Positions 51,743 to 61,203 are shown, counted from the first letter of the stretch. The stretch: DNA of 64,000 nt from Flexivirga oryzae (GCF_014190805.1 NZ_JACHVQ010000002.1:620001-684000), one strand, 5' to 3'. Numbers and translations are program-made. The notes: generated by a model from the letters alone, not told the origin.

Positions 51743-53872
51743 ATGTTCGCCAGCCTCGGCCGGTACGTCGTCAAACACCCCTGGCAGATCATCGCCGGCT
51801 GGATCGTCGCCGCCGTCGTGATCGTCGCGTTCGCGCCCGCGCTGCCGAACAGCAGCAACGAGAGCGACTTCCTGCCGCGCCACTACGAGTCGATCAAGGC
51901 CGCGACCGTCCAGCAGGAGGCATTCCCCGCGGCGTTCACCCCGACCATGATCGGTGTCTTCCAACGCTCCGACGGCAAACCGCTGACGAAGGCCGACCAG
52001 GCGAAGGTGGCCTCGCTCGCGGGTCTGATCACCGACAAGAAGATCAAGTACGTCCAGCGGGTCGTCCCGGCGCCGGCGTCGCCGAAGAAGCTGGTGCAGA
52101 CCCTGCTCTTCCAGACGCCGGAACAGACGCAGAGCAACTACCTGAAGCTGAATGACACGGCCAAGGAGGTGCGCAGCCAGCTGCACGCCATGGTCAAGGG
52201 CACCGATCTGAAGGTCGGTACGACGGGGGCGATCGCGCAGAGCCTGGACCAGCAGGAGGCGTCGGGCAACTCGGACGCGATCATCGGCATCGCCACGATC
52301 GGTTTGATCATCGTGCTGCTGCTGGTGATCTTCCGCAGCCCGATCATCGCGTTCCTGCCGATCGTGCTGATCGGCGTCGTCAGTCAGGTCGCCAATGGCC
52401 TGATCGGATTTGCTGCCAAGGTTTTCGGGCTCAAGGCGGACAGTTCGATCAACCAGTTGCTGATCGTCGTCCTCTTCGGGGTGGGCACCGACTACATCCT
52501 GTTCCTGATGTTCCGTTACCGCGAACGGCTGCGCGCGGGTGAGGACCCGAAACAGGCGATGGTGACGGCCGTGACACGTGTCGGCGAGGCGATCGCGTCC
52601 GCCGCCGGCGTCGTGATCATCGCCTTCCTCGCCATGTCGCTGTCGTCGCTCGGCATGCTGCGGGCCATGGGCCCGTCGCTCGCCATCGCCGTCGCGGTCA
52701 CCCTGATCGCGGGGCTCACCCTGGTGCCGGCGGTCGTGTCGCTGCTCGGGACGAAGGTGTTCTGGCCGAGCAAGGCCTGGCAGAAGGAGCCCACCGGCGC
52801 GAGGTATGCCGCCATCGGCAGCTCCCTCGGCAAGCGCCCCGCAGTGTTCGCGGCCGTGTCGGGCCTGGTCCTGCTGGTGCTCGCGATCAGCGCACTCGGT
52901 TTCAAGCCGACGTTCGACCTGGCCGGTTCGTCGATGCCGAAGACCGCCGAGTCCGTGGTCGCGTTGCACGACCTGGAACGCGACATGCCCGCGGGCGCCA
53001 CGGAACCGACGGACGTCTACGTCCAGGCGAAGACGCCGCTCGACAAGGCGGCGCTGGCGTCATACAAGACGAAGCTGGCGGCGGTCGACGGCGTCGGCTC
53101 GGTCGCGGCACCGAAGCTCAGCAGGGACGGCAGGACCGCCGACTTCTCGGTGATCCTCGCCGACTCGCCCGAGTCGGACAAGGCACTCGACACGGTGGCC
53201 GGGCCGCTGCGCGACGCCGCTCATCACAACGCACCGGAGGGTGCCACGGCGTATGTCGGCGGCATCACCTCGGTCTACGTCGACATCAAGGCGGCGATGA
53301 ACCGGGACTACGCGCTGGTCTTCCCGGTCGCGGCGGTGCTGATCATGATCGTGCTCGGCGTGCTGCTGCGCAGCCTGGTCGCGCCGTGGTACCTGATGGT
53401 CTCCGTGGGGCTCGGCTTCCTGGCGACGCTGGGGGCAACCACGTTGATCTTCCAGGGGATCCAGGGCGAGAGCGGCCTGATGTTCATGCTGCCGCTGATC
53501 ATGTACATGTTCGTGGTGGCGCTCGGCACCGACTACAACATCCTGATGGTGTCGCGGTTGCGGGAGGAGGCACAGGAAGGTATGTCGCCGCGGGACGCCG
53601 CGGCGGTCGCGATCCGGCACGCCGGCCCGACGATCGGTGCGGCCGGGCTGATCCTGGCGGGTTCGTTCGGGTCGCTGATGCTGGCCGGCAACTCGTTGCT
53701 GTCGTCGATGGGCTTCGCGCTCGCCTGCGGCATCGTGATGGCGGCGTTCGTGATGGCGACGATCTTCACCCCGGCGCTCACCGCGCTCATCGGGCACCTG
53801 GCGTGGTGGCCGGGCCACGGGGACGAGAAGGATCCTGCGGCCGAGGAGCAGGTGCCGGCGTCGGCGCACTGA
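51743..53872 (+). CDS. MMPL-family (RND superfamily) membrane transporter
   Basis: 709 residues from ATG 51743 (AGGAGAG 5 nt upstream). About 12 membrane segments: one N-terminal (IIAGWIVAAVVIVAFAPAL), an extracytoplasmic domain, then blocks IIGIATIGLIIVLLLVIF and VVLFGVGTDYILFLMFRYRE. A second loop domain is followed by the C-terminal block VALGTDYNILMVSRLREE. The paired GTDY motifs are the conserved proton-relay Asp-Tyr sites of MMPL. Exports lipids or drugs in known cases; substrate unknown. Confidence 0.95.
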   Translation: MFASLGRYVVKHPWQIIAGWIVAAVVIVAFAPALPNSSNESDFLPRHYESIKAATVQQEAFPAAFTPTMIGVFQRSDGKPLTKADQAKVASLAGLITDKKIKYVQRVVPAPASPKKLVQTLLFQTPEQTQSNYLKLNDTAKEVRSQLHAMVKGTDLKVGTTGAIAQSLDQQEASGNSDAIIGIATIGLIIVLLLVIFRSPIIAFLPIVLIGVVSQVANGLIGFAAKVFGLKADSSINQLLIVVLFGVGTDYILFLMFRYRERLRAGEDPKQAMVTAVTRVGEAIASAAGVVIIAFLAMSLSSLGMLRAMGPSLAIAVAVTLIAGLTLVPAVVSLLGTKVFWPSKAWQKEPTGARYAAIGSSLGKRPAVFAAVSGLVLLVLAISALGFKPTFDLAGSSMPKTAESVVALHDLERDMPAGATEPTDVYVQAKTPLDKAALASYKTKLAAVDGVGSVAAPKLSRDGRTADFSVILADSPESDKALDTVAGPLRDAAHHNAPEGATAYVGGITSVYVDIKAAMNRDYALVFPVAAVLIMIVLGVLLRSLVAPWYLMVSVGLGFLATLGATTLIFQGIQGESGLMFMLPLIMYMFVVALGTDYNILMVSRLREEAQEGMSPRDAAAVAIRHAGPTIGAAGLILAGSFGSLMLAGNSLLSSMGFALACGIVMAAFVMATIFTPALTALIGHLAWWPGHGDEKDPAAEEQVPASAH

Positions 53873-53877
53873 CGGCG

Positions 53878-53913
53878 CGGGGTCGATGAGCGGGGCGGGG
53901 TCGATGAGCGGGG
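53878..53913 (+). repeat. Two exact 18-bp tandem repeats
   Basis: CGGGGTCGATGAGCGGGG occurs twice directly after the MMPL stop. Short, non-coding; similar short tandem repeats follow other genes in this window. Confidence 0.8.
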
Positions 53914-54006
53914 CGAGGAGCCGCGACGCCACCCATGGACCCGGCCCTCGGGCGCGCCTTTCGCGCCACCTCCCTCCCTCCCCATCCCGAAAGGCTCAGC
54001 AACGCT

Positions 54007-54068
54007 CGACAGGCTCAGTAAAACCACCCTCACAGGGCCTCACAGAGCCGGTTTTCCTGAGCCTGTCG
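54007..54068. repeat. Long inverted repeat of a dispersed palindromic element
   Basis: CGACAGGCTCAGTAAAACC (54007-54025) pairs with GGTTTTCCTGAGCCTGTCG (54050-54068), 18 of 19 bases, around a 24-nt loop. It is between the convergent MMPL and MFS genes and may act as a bidirectional terminator. Core CGACAGGCTCA/TGAGCCTGTCG recurs at 59766-59836. Confidence 0.85.
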
Positions 54069-54137
54069 CGATTTTGTGAGCCGCTCGGTTGTGGGGCGGG
54101 CGGCGTTTGTGAGCCGCTCGGTGTGGGCGGGCGTGCG

Positions 54138-55454
54138 TCAGGGGGTTGGTGGCGGGTGCGGGGCGGGCGTGGGTTCGACTGCAGGAGCACGCACGACGCG
54201 GTACCGCACGAACACGGGTATGGCGAACGCCGCCACGAGCACCAGCACGACCACGAGCACGCCGCCACCCGCGGCGGTCGCGGCCGTGCCGGCGACCGCC
54301 GCGACACCACCGTGCGCCACGTCGGCGATCCGCGGACCGCCGGCGACCACCACCGTGAAGACGCCCTGCAGCCGGCCGCGCACCTCGTCGCTGGCCGCTT
54401 CCTGCAGCATCGTGGACCGGAACGCGGCCGACGCCATGTCCGCGGCGCCGCCGACCACCAGGCCGGCGAGCGCGAGCACGAGGAACACATCGGCGCTCCC
54501 GTCGGCGAGCCCGACTCCCACGCCGAACAGCACCATCGACGCTCCCCACACCACGATCGCGCTCACCACCGCCAGGCCCTGCCGCTCGACCCGCGACACC
54601 CACCCGGAGAAGATGCCACCGAACACCGCACCCGCCGGGATCGCGGCGAACAGCAGTGCGAACGCGAGCCCGCCGTCGGTCGGCCCGCCGAAACTCTGGT
54701 GCGCGACCTGCGGGAAGAGCGCCCGCGGCATACCGAAGACCATCGCGATGATGTCGACGAGGAACGACATCAACAGCACTTTGTGTTTGCGCAGGTAGGC
54801 GAATCCGTCGATGACCGAGCGCAGCCCGGCCTTCGGCGCGTTGTCGTGCTCCGGCGGCATCGGCGGCAGGGTGATGACCGCCCACAGCGTCGCGAACAGG
54901 CAGATCGTGTCGGTCAGGTAGAGGTAGGAATAGCCGAGGACCGGGATGAGCGCACCGCCGACGAGCGGTCCGGCGATCGCGCCGAACTGCATCACGGTCA
55001 TGTTCAGCGAGTTGGCGGCCGGCAACTGCTCCATCGGGATCAGCCGGGGCAGGATCGCGGTGCGGGTCGGCTGGTTGACCGCGAAGAACGCCTGCTGCAC
55101 CGCGAACAGCACCAGGATGAACCACACGTTGTCCGAGTGGAACGCGGCCTGCAGCCAGAAGAGCGCGCTGCACGCGATCAGCCCCACCGTGGAGATCGTC
55201 AGCAATCGGCGCCGGTCCATCGCATCCGCGAGTGCCCCGCCATACAACCCGAAGATGACCAGCGGCACGAGGCCGAAGATCCCCGTCAGACCCACGTATG
55301 CCGAACTCCCGGTCTCGGCGTAGATCTGTGCCGGCACCGCGACGACGGTCAGTTGGGCGCCGATGACGGTGATGATGTTGGCGGTCCAGAGCCGCTGGAA
55401 CGCGGGCACCTGCAACGGCCGGGTGTCCGCGAACACACTGCGCAGGCTGCTCAT
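54138..55454 (-). CDS. MFS transporter (EntS/multidrug-exporter type)
   Basis: 438 residues with about 12 hydrophobic segments. Typical MFS-3 features include FQRLWTANIITVIGAQLTVVAVP at the N-terminus, the loop GGALADAMDRRRLL (motif A) and AGPLVGGALIPVLG. The C-terminus is Pro-rich. It starts at ATG 55454, divergent from the kinase gene. Distance from the cluster (5 kb) and its neighbours do not tie it to the cluster product. Confidence 0.9.
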   Translation of the reverse strand: MSSLRSVFADTRPLQVPAFQRLWTANIITVIGAQLTVVAVPAQIYAETGSSAYVGLTGIFGLVPLVIFGLYGGALADAMDRRRLLTISTVGLIACSALFWLQAAFHSDNVWFILVLFAVQQAFFAVNQPTRTAILPRLIPMEQLPAANSLNMTVMQFGAIAGPLVGGALIPVLGYSYLYLTDTICLFATLWAVITLPPMPPEHDNAPKAGLRSVIDGFAYLRKHKVLLMSFLVDIIAMVFGMPRALFPQVAHQSFGGPTDGGLAFALLFAAIPAGAVFGGIFSGWVSRVERQGLAVVSAIVVWGASMVLFGVGVGLADGSADVFLVLALAGLVVGGAADMASAAFRSTMLQEAASDEVRGRLQGVFTVVVAGGPRIADVAHGGVAAVAGTAATAAGGGVLVVVLVLVAAFAIPVFVRYRVVRAPAVEPTPAPHPPPTP

Positions 55455-55645
55455 GGCAGTTCCCTCCTCCGTCGGGCCATGCCATTCGCCTGTGTCCCTC
55501 GTCGCTCGCTGCGCTCGCTCACTCAGGGTCCTGTTCGCACTCGAAATCTTCGGACACCAATGTAAACGCGGTACCTCCCGGATGGAACGTGCGACCGCCC
55601 TTCGGACGTCGTTAGGCTGCAGCGAAAGATCTCGGAGGGCTCGTC

Positions 55646-57082
55646 ATGCAACGCACGAACGGCACGGAGGTGGGTGGCCGCTACCGCCTCGAGTCACGCA
55701 TCGCCGGCGGCGGCATGGGTGAGGTATGGCGAGGCGTCGACACAGTGCTCGAACGACCGGTCGCGATCAAGCTGCTCAAGACCGGGCTGACCGACGACCC
55801 GGAGTTCCTGGCGCGGTTCCGCACCGAGGCACGCAACGCCGCCCGGCTCAGCCACGGCAACATCGCGCAGGTCTACGACTACGGCGAGGACAGCGGCACG
55901 GCATACCTCGTGATGGAGCTCCTGGAGGGCGAGCCGCTCTCGAAGGTGATCGCCGAGCGCGCGCCGATGGACGAGGACGACGCGGTCCACCTGCTGGTGC
56001 AGGCCGCCAACGCGTTGCACGCGGCGCACGCCAAGGGCATCGTGCACCGCGACGTGAAGCCGGCGAACATCGTCGTCGACGACGAATTCGTCGCCAAACT
56101 CACCGATTTCGGCATCGCGCGGGCTCTCGACGCGTCCTCGATGACACGAGCCGGAGAGGTGATGGGCACTCCGCAGTACCTCGCGCCCGAGGCCGCGATG
56201 GGCAAGGAGGCGACCCCGGAGTCGGACATCTACTCCCTCGGGGTCGTGGCGTTCCAGATGCTCGTCGGGCATCTGCCGTTCCACGCGGACACCGCGGTCG
56301 GTTTCGCGCTGGCGCACGTGCAGCAGCCGGTGCCACCGCTGCCGGAGTCGGTGTCGGCGCCGTTGCGCGCGGTGATCGACGCGTCGCTCGCCAAGGATCC
56401 GGATCGGCGGCCGCAGGGTGCGGTGGAGTTCGCCCGAGAGCTGCAGGAGGCGATCGGGGTGTCCGCCCCGACTCCGCACCGGATGGCACCGGTCCGGGTC
56501 GCGCACCTGCCCGAGGTGCAGCCGACGACGCCGGTGTCTGCGACCGTGGTGGGCGAGGCGCAGCGGCAGGCGGCGTTCACGTTGTCCCGCGGGCAGAACG
56601 CGCCGCTGTCCTCCACCTCGTTGTCCCTGCGGGTCGAGGCGACCGGCGACGTCACCGTCGACCTGATCGCCTGCGAACTCGGCGCGGACGAGCGCGCCCT
56701 GGGCGACGACAGCCTGGTCTTCTTCAACAACCGGGCCTCCGCCGACGGTGTCGTGCGGCTGACCGACTCGGGGCGGGTGGAGTTCGACGCGTCCGGCCTG
56801 GACCCGGAAGTGCACGCCGTGGTTGTCGGTATGGCGGTCGACCCGCCCGCCACGCTCGGGCAGCTCACCGACCTGCGCACCACCTTGTATGCCGGGAGCG
56901 GCGACACCCGGGAGGAGTTCCACCTGCCCGCCGGGCTGACCGACGAGCGCGCGGCCGTCCTCGCCCGGATCTACCGACGGGGCGAGACGTGGAAGGTGCG
57001 CAACGTGTCGGCCGGCTGGCAGTCCGGCCTCCCTGCGCTCGTCGACGCGCTCGGGCTGGCCGTCGCATCGCCGGCGGAGTAG
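55646..57082 (+). CDS. Ser/Thr protein kinase fused to a TerD domain
   Basis: 478 residues from ATG 55646 (GGAGGG 7 nt upstream). A Hanks-type kinase (about 10-275) is complete: G-loop IAGGGMGEVW, VAIKLLK, HRDVKPAN, LTDFGIA and GTPQYLAPE. A linker follows. Residues about 305-475 match a TerD domain (LSSTSLSLRVEATGDVTV, CELGADERALGDDSLVFFNN, SADGVVRL), the calcium-binding fold of tellurite-resistance/stress proteins. It has no transmembrane segment or PASTA repeats, unlike PknB. Cytosolic stress signalling is inferred. The genes for typical Ter partners are absent. Confidence 0.9.
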   Translation: MQRTNGTEVGGRYRLESRIAGGGMGEVWRGVDTVLERPVAIKLLKTGLTDDPEFLARFRTEARNAARLSHGNIAQVYDYGEDSGTAYLVMELLEGEPLSKVIAERAPMDEDDAVHLLVQAANALHAAHAKGIVHRDVKPANIVVDDEFVAKLTDFGIARALDASSMTRAGEVMGTPQYLAPEAAMGKEATPESDIYSLGVVAFQMLVGHLPFHADTAVGFALAHVQQPVPPLPESVSAPLRAVIDASLAKDPDRRPQGAVEFARELQEAIGVSAPTPHRMAPVRVAHLPEVQPTTPVSATVVGEAQRQAAFTLSRGQNAPLSSTSLSLRVEATGDVTVDLIACELGADERALGDDSLVFFNNRASADGVVRLTDSGRVEFDASGLDPEVHAVVVGMAVDPPATLGQLTDLRTTLYAGSGDTREEFHLPAGLTDERAAVLARIYRRGETWKVRNVSAGWQSGLPALVDALGLAVASPAE

Positions 57083-57132
57083 GCGGCGAGAGGGAGTCGG
57101 CCCGTCGACCGGGCGAATCGAAATCGCCGAGC

Positions 57133-57375
57133 CCGTACCGGAGTCCCCCCAGTGGGGAGACGCGTACGCCAAACCACGGCCGACCCGTACCGGAGTCCCC
57201 CCAGTGGCGACCTGTGACCGCTGTATGCCGCCCGCCCGTACCGGAGTCCCCCCAGTGGGGAGACGCGCACGCCAAACCACCGCCAAGCCGTACCGGACTC
57301 CCCCCAGTGGCGACCTGTGACCGCTGCACGCCACCCACCCGTACCGGAGCCCCCACTGGGGAGACCTACGCACGG
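57133..57375. repeat. Alternating minisatellite between convergent genes
   Basis: Five copies of CCGTACCGGAGTCCCCCCAG (starts 57133, 57185, 57236, 57288, 57339; small changes). The segments between alternate. Copies 1 and 3 go on GTGGGGAGACGCG...AAACCAC. Copies 2 and 4 go on GTGGCGACCTGTGACCGCTG. The higher-order period is 103 bp. It fills most of the 364-bp gap (57083-57446) between the kinase and copA genes; no gene is seen in the rest. Confidence 0.93.
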
Positions 57376-57446
57376 CGCTGGGGCACGCCGCCCACCGCGC
57401 ACCGCCCGCCGCCCGACGCCTCCGCCCGGCCGACGGAACCCAGCCG

Positions 57447-59687
57447 TCACTCCAAGGGCTGGAAACGCCTCAGCCGCAACGAGTTCAGCACCACGAACAC
57501 CGACGAGAACGCCATCGCGAAGCCGGCCACCATCGGCCCGAGCCGGCCACTCATCGCCAGCGGGATCGCCGCCACGTTGTAGCCGAACGCCCACACCAGG
57601 TTGGACTTGATCACCCGTAAAGTGCTGCGGGACAACCGGATTGCATCGGCGGCGCCGCGCAGGTCGCCACGGACGAGCGTCAGGTCGCTCGCTTCGATCG
57701 CGACATCGGTGCCGGTGCCCATCGCGATCCCGAGGTCGGCCTGCGCGAGGGCGGCGGCATCGTTCACGCCGTCGCCGACCATCGCCACGACGCGTCCCGC
57801 GTCCTGCAGACGTCGCACCTGCGACGCCTTGTCCTCCGGCAGCACACCCGCGATGACGTCGTCGATGCCGACCCGTGCGGCCACCGTCCGCGCGACGGCC
57901 TCGTTGTCACCCGTCAACAGCACCGGCCGCAGCCCGAGCGACCGCAGGTTCGCGACGGCCGCCTCCGACGTCGGCTTGATCTCGTCAGCGACCGCGATGA
58001 GCCCGCGGGCCACGCCGTCCCAGGCGACCGCGACCACGGTCTCCCCCAGCCCCTCGGCCGCAGTCATTGCCGATCGCAGCTCGTCGGTCAACTGAATCTC
58101 GTTGCTTTGCAATAGGTTCGGCCGGCCGACGATCACGTCGCACCCGGACACAACCCCGGTGACTCCGAGACCACTGACATCCGTCATACCCTCGACCGGC
58201 GCCAGCGCCGCCCGGTCCGCTGCGGCGTCGGCGATCGCCCGCGCGATCGGATGCGCGGAGCCGTGCTCGAGCGCCCCGGCGAGCGCGAGCACCCGATCCT
58301 CATCCTCGCCCGCAGCCGGTATGACGCGAGCCACCCGCATCACCCCGGTCGTGACGGTGCCGGTCTTGTCCAGCAGCACGGTGTCGATCGTGCGGGTGCT
58401 CTCCAGCACCTCCGGGCCTTTGATCAGCAGACCCAGCTGGGCACCCCGGCCGCTGCCGACCAGCAGCGCGGTCGGGGTCGCGAGGCCGAGCGCGCACGGG
58501 CAAGCGATGACCAGCACCGCGACCGCGGCGGTGAACGCCGTGACGACCGACCCGCCGAACACGACCCATCCAAGGAACGTGAGGAGGGCCAGCACGATGA
58601 CCGCCGGCACGAAGACGGCGGACACCCGGTCGGCGAGGCGTTGCACCTGTGCCTTGCCGGTCTGTGCCTGCTCGACCAACCGCCCGAGTTGCGCCAGGGC
58701 CGTGTCCGCGCCGACACGCGTCGCCCGGACGACGAGCTTGCCACCGGCGTTCACCGCGGAGCCGGTCACAGCGGAACCGGGACCCACCTCGACCGGCACC
58801 GACTCCCCCGTCATCGCCGAGTTGTCGACGGCCGAGGTGCCGTCGACGACCTCACCGTCGGTCGCTATCTTCTCGCCGGACCGCGTGACGAAGAGGTCGC
58901 CGACCCGCAATTCCTCGACGGGCACGGTGAATTCGCGTCCGTCGCGCAGCACCGACACCTCCTTGGCGCCGAGCTCGAGCAACGCGCGCAACGCCGCGCC
59001 GGCGGCCCGCTTGGACCGTGCCTCCAGATAGCGGCCGGTCAGCAGGAAGGCCGTGACTCCGGCCGCCGCCTCCAGATAGATGGTGCTGGTGCCTTCGCCC
59101 GCGGGAGTGGTGAGCGAGAAGCCGTGGCGCATGCCCGGCATACCGGCATCACCGATGAAGAGCGTGTAGAGCGACCACCCGAACGCCGCGATGGTGCCGA
59201 CGCTGACCAGCGTGTCCATCGTCGTGGCCCGGTGCCGCAGCCCCGCCCAGGCCGCACGGTGGAACGGCAACCCGCCCCAGACCACGACCGGCGCGGTCAG
59301 CACCAGGGAGAGCCACTGCCAGTTGCGGAACTGGAACGCCGGCACCATCGCCAGCACGATCACCGGCGCGGCCAGCAGCCAGCTGACGATCATCCGGTGG
59401 CGCAGTGCGGCGGTCTCGTCGGCAGGTTCCGCGCCGCCCTCCTCGTCCGCACGGCGCGGTTGCGGCACGCTGGCGTCATACCCCGCGGACTGTATGACGC
59501 CCACCAGCTCCTCGGTGGACACGCCCTCCGGGTAGGACACGGTGGCCTTCTCGGTCGCGAAGTTGACCGTGGCGTCGACGCCGTCGACCTTGCGCAGTTT
59601 CTTCTCGATACGCACCGCGCACGACGCACAGGTCATCCCGGTGATGTTCAGCTCGACCTCGTGGGCCGCCGGGCTCTCGGTTGTCAT
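57447..59687 (-). CDS. copA: Copper-translocating P1B-type ATPase
   Basis: 746 residues from ATG 59687 (GGAGG 7 nt upstream). One N-terminal metal-binding domain has GMTCASC (about residue 17). Eight membrane segments include the ion-site motif VIACPCALGLATP. The phosphorylation motif is DKTGTVTTG and the hinge motif MVGDGVNDAAAL. Exports Cu(I). A CsoR-like palindrome lies 26 bp upstream. No csoR or copZ gene is adjacent, so the regulator lies elsewhere. Confidence 0.95.
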   Translation of the reverse strand: MTTESPAAHEVELNITGMTCASCAVRIEKKLRKVDGVDATVNFATEKATVSYPEGVSTEELVGVIQSAGYDASVPQPRRADEEGGAEPADETAALRHRMIVSWLLAAPVIVLAMVPAFQFRNWQWLSLVLTAPVVVWGGLPFHRAAWAGLRHRATTMDTLVSVGTIAAFGWSLYTLFIGDAGMPGMRHGFSLTTPAGEGTSTIYLEAAAGVTAFLLTGRYLEARSKRAAGAALRALLELGAKEVSVLRDGREFTVPVEELRVGDLFVTRSGEKIATDGEVVDGTSAVDNSAMTGESVPVEVGPGSAVTGSAVNAGGKLVVRATRVGADTALAQLGRLVEQAQTGKAQVQRLADRVSAVFVPAVIVLALLTFLGWVVFGGSVVTAFTAAVAVLVIACPCALGLATPTALLVGSGRGAQLGLLIKGPEVLESTRTIDTVLLDKTGTVTTGVMRVARVIPAAGEDEDRVLALAGALEHGSAHPIARAIADAAADRAALAPVEGMTDVSGLGVTGVVSGCDVIVGRPNLLQSNEIQLTDELRSAMTAAEGLGETVVAVAWDGVARGLIAVADEIKPTSEAAVANLRSLGLRPVLLTGDNEAVARTVAARVGIDDVIAGVLPEDKASQVRRLQDAGRVVAMVGDGVNDAAALAQADLGIAMGTGTDVAIEASDLTLVRGDLRGAADAIRLSRSTLRVIKSNLVWAFGYNVAAIPLAMSGRLGPMVAGFAMAFSSVFVVLNSLRLRRFQPLE

Positions 59688-59712
59688 GTCGTCACCTCCG
59701 ATCAGCACCAAC

Positions 59713-59731
59713 TATACCCCCCGTGGGTATA
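59713..59731. promoter_or_regulatory. CsoR-like copper operator upstream of copA
   Basis: TATACCCcccgtGGGTATA, a near-perfect 7-bp palindrome with a C-rich centre, 26 bp before the copA start. This matches the consensus style of CsoR sites (ATACCC-n-GGGTAT) in Actinobacteria. Confidence 0.75.
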
Positions 59732-59765
59732 TTCCGACGCGCCCCTCACCCCCGCCCCCTCCGCT

Positions 59766-59836
59766 CGACAGGCTCAGAAACGCGCCCAGCGGCTCAGTAA
59801 TCCGGCCCGACAGACGCCGCACAGGTGAGCCTGTCG
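59766..59836. repeat. Second copy of the CGACAGGCTCA palindromic element
   Basis: CGACAGGCTCA (59766-59776) and TGAGCCTGTCG (59826-59836) are exact 11-bp inverted arms. They share their sequence with the arms at 54007-54068. It lies between copA and the thioesterase-like gene, where the genes are divergent, so termination is not its obvious role. Confidence 0.75.
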
Positions 59837-59895
59837 GTCGTAAGTGAGCCTCTCGGCGAGGGGGTATCGCGCCGTGTCGCCTACGCTGCTGTGTC

Positions 59896-60735
59896 GTGAC
59901 CGACCCCAGCACCGCCCCCGCGACGGACGCCGCCACCCCGAATGCCTTCTACGTACCCGTGGCACCCGGCGTCTACCGGCCGACGCTGCACGTGCAGGGC
60001 GCGTGGCAGGAGACCGAGCAGCACATGGCGCCGATCAGCGGGCTGATCACCCATGAGCTGGCCATGCACGACCCGCGCGACGACATGCAGATCGCGCGGA
60101 TCTGCTTCGAGATCCTGGGGATGATCCCGCTGGAGGAGAGCACCATCACGGTCGAGACGGTCCGCCCGGGCCGGACGATCGAGCTGCTGGAGGCGACCCT
60201 GACGATCGGCGGCCGGACGATCATCCGGGCGCGCGCCTGGCGGCTGGCGGTGTCGGACATGCGATCCGTCGAGGGCATCGAGCTCCCCGCCATGCCAGGT
60301 GCCGACAACGCGGAGAAGCTGGAGAGCACTCTGGAGTGGCCCGGCGGTTACATCCGATCCGTGCAGGTCCACGCGGTTCCGGGCGGGCGCGACGGGCGCC
60401 GGCAGGTCTGGGTCCGGTCCGATTGCGACCTGATCGACGGTGTGCAGGCGGCGCCGATCGCGGCATACACCATGCTCGTCGACACGGCCAACGGCATCGC
60501 AACCCGTGTGCGGCCGACCGAGCTGATGTTCCCCAACGTGGAGCTCACGGTGCACTACATCCGCGAACCCGACCCGACGCTGGTCGGCCTGGACACCAGC
60601 GTCACGTTCGGGCCGACCGGCCTCGGCCTCACCTCGTCGGTGCTGAACGACGTCCACGGGCCGGTCGGTCGGGCCGAGCAGTGCCTCACGGTCCGCCACT
60701 TCCCGGCACGCAAGGACACCGCCGCCGCTCAGTGA
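59896..60735 (+). CDS. Acyl-CoA thioesterase-like (hotdog) protein
   Basis: 279 residues from GTG 59896. Two hotdog-like halves: about 40-130 (HMAPISGLITHELAMHDPRDDMQIARICFEILGMIPLEESTITVE is the typical first half in pieces) and about 175-270 (APIAAYTMLVDTANGIATRV, FPNVELTVHYIREPD). The two-domain arrangement is TesB-like. Substrate unknown. It converges on the MarR gene with 9 bp between stops. Confidence 0.85.
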   Translation: MTDPSTAPATDAATPNAFYVPVAPGVYRPTLHVQGAWQETEQHMAPISGLITHELAMHDPRDDMQIARICFEILGMIPLEESTITVETVRPGRTIELLEATLTIGGRTIIRARAWRLAVSDMRSVEGIELPAMPGADNAEKLESTLEWPGGYIRSVQVHAVPGGRDGRRQVWVRSDCDLIDGVQAAPIAAYTMLVDTANGIATRVRPTELMFPNVELTVHYIREPDPTLVGLDTSVTFGPTGLGLTSSVLNDVHGPVGRAEQCLTVRHFPARKDTAAAQ

Positions 60736-60744
60736 TCGCCGCGG

Positions 60745-61200
60745 TCAGCCGAAGCTGTCCGCGCCGAGCTCACGCATCACCGCCACCATCGTGTCGTAGC
60801 GGCGGGCGCCCACTTCCGCCCGCAGCCTCTCCTCCACCGATCCGATCACTCGGTCGATGTCGGCCGCCACCGCATCGCCCAGCGCAGTCCTGCGGACCAA
60901 TCGCACCCGCCGGTCGCTCGGAAGTCGCTCGCTGACAACGAGTTCCGCGGTCTCCATCGAGTCCACGAACTCACCCACCGCCTGCTTGGTCATGCGCGCG
61001 AGCGTCGCGTAGTCCGTGATCCGGATCCCGTCCGGAGGAATCAACTGCAGCATCCGCGCGAAACTCGGCCGCTCGAACGGTGGGTGCGGACCGAAAGCAA
61101 CAGCCACCTCTGCCCGCATTCGCCGACGCAGACCCTCCACCAACCTGAACAAGTGGTCCGGCAGGTGATCGGTGGAAACCTCTGGTGAACTCTTGCCCAT
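60745..61200 (-). CDS. MarR-family transcriptional regulator
   Basis: 151 residues. Winged-helix core with ITDYATLARMTKQAVGEFVDSMETAELVVSE in parts and wing LPSDRRVRLVRRTALGDAV. ATG 61200 has an operator-like inverted repeat on its 5' side. It is divergent from the APH-like gene, suggesting that it represses itself and that gene. Confidence 0.9.
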   Translation of the reverse strand: MGKSSPEVSTDHLPDHLFRLVEGLRRRMRAEVAVAFGPHPPFERPSFARMLQLIPPDGIRITDYATLARMTKQAVGEFVDSMETAELVVSERLPSDRRVRLVRRTALGDAVAADIDRVIGSVEERLRAEVGARRYDTMVAVMRELGADSFG

Positions 61201-61203
61201 AGT

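Noticed and set aside
57133..57375. CRISPR-like array downstream of the kinase gene
   Set aside because: The 20-bp blocks recur at 51-52 bp, but the spacers repeat (copies 1 and 3, 2 and 4 agree), and there are no cas genes.
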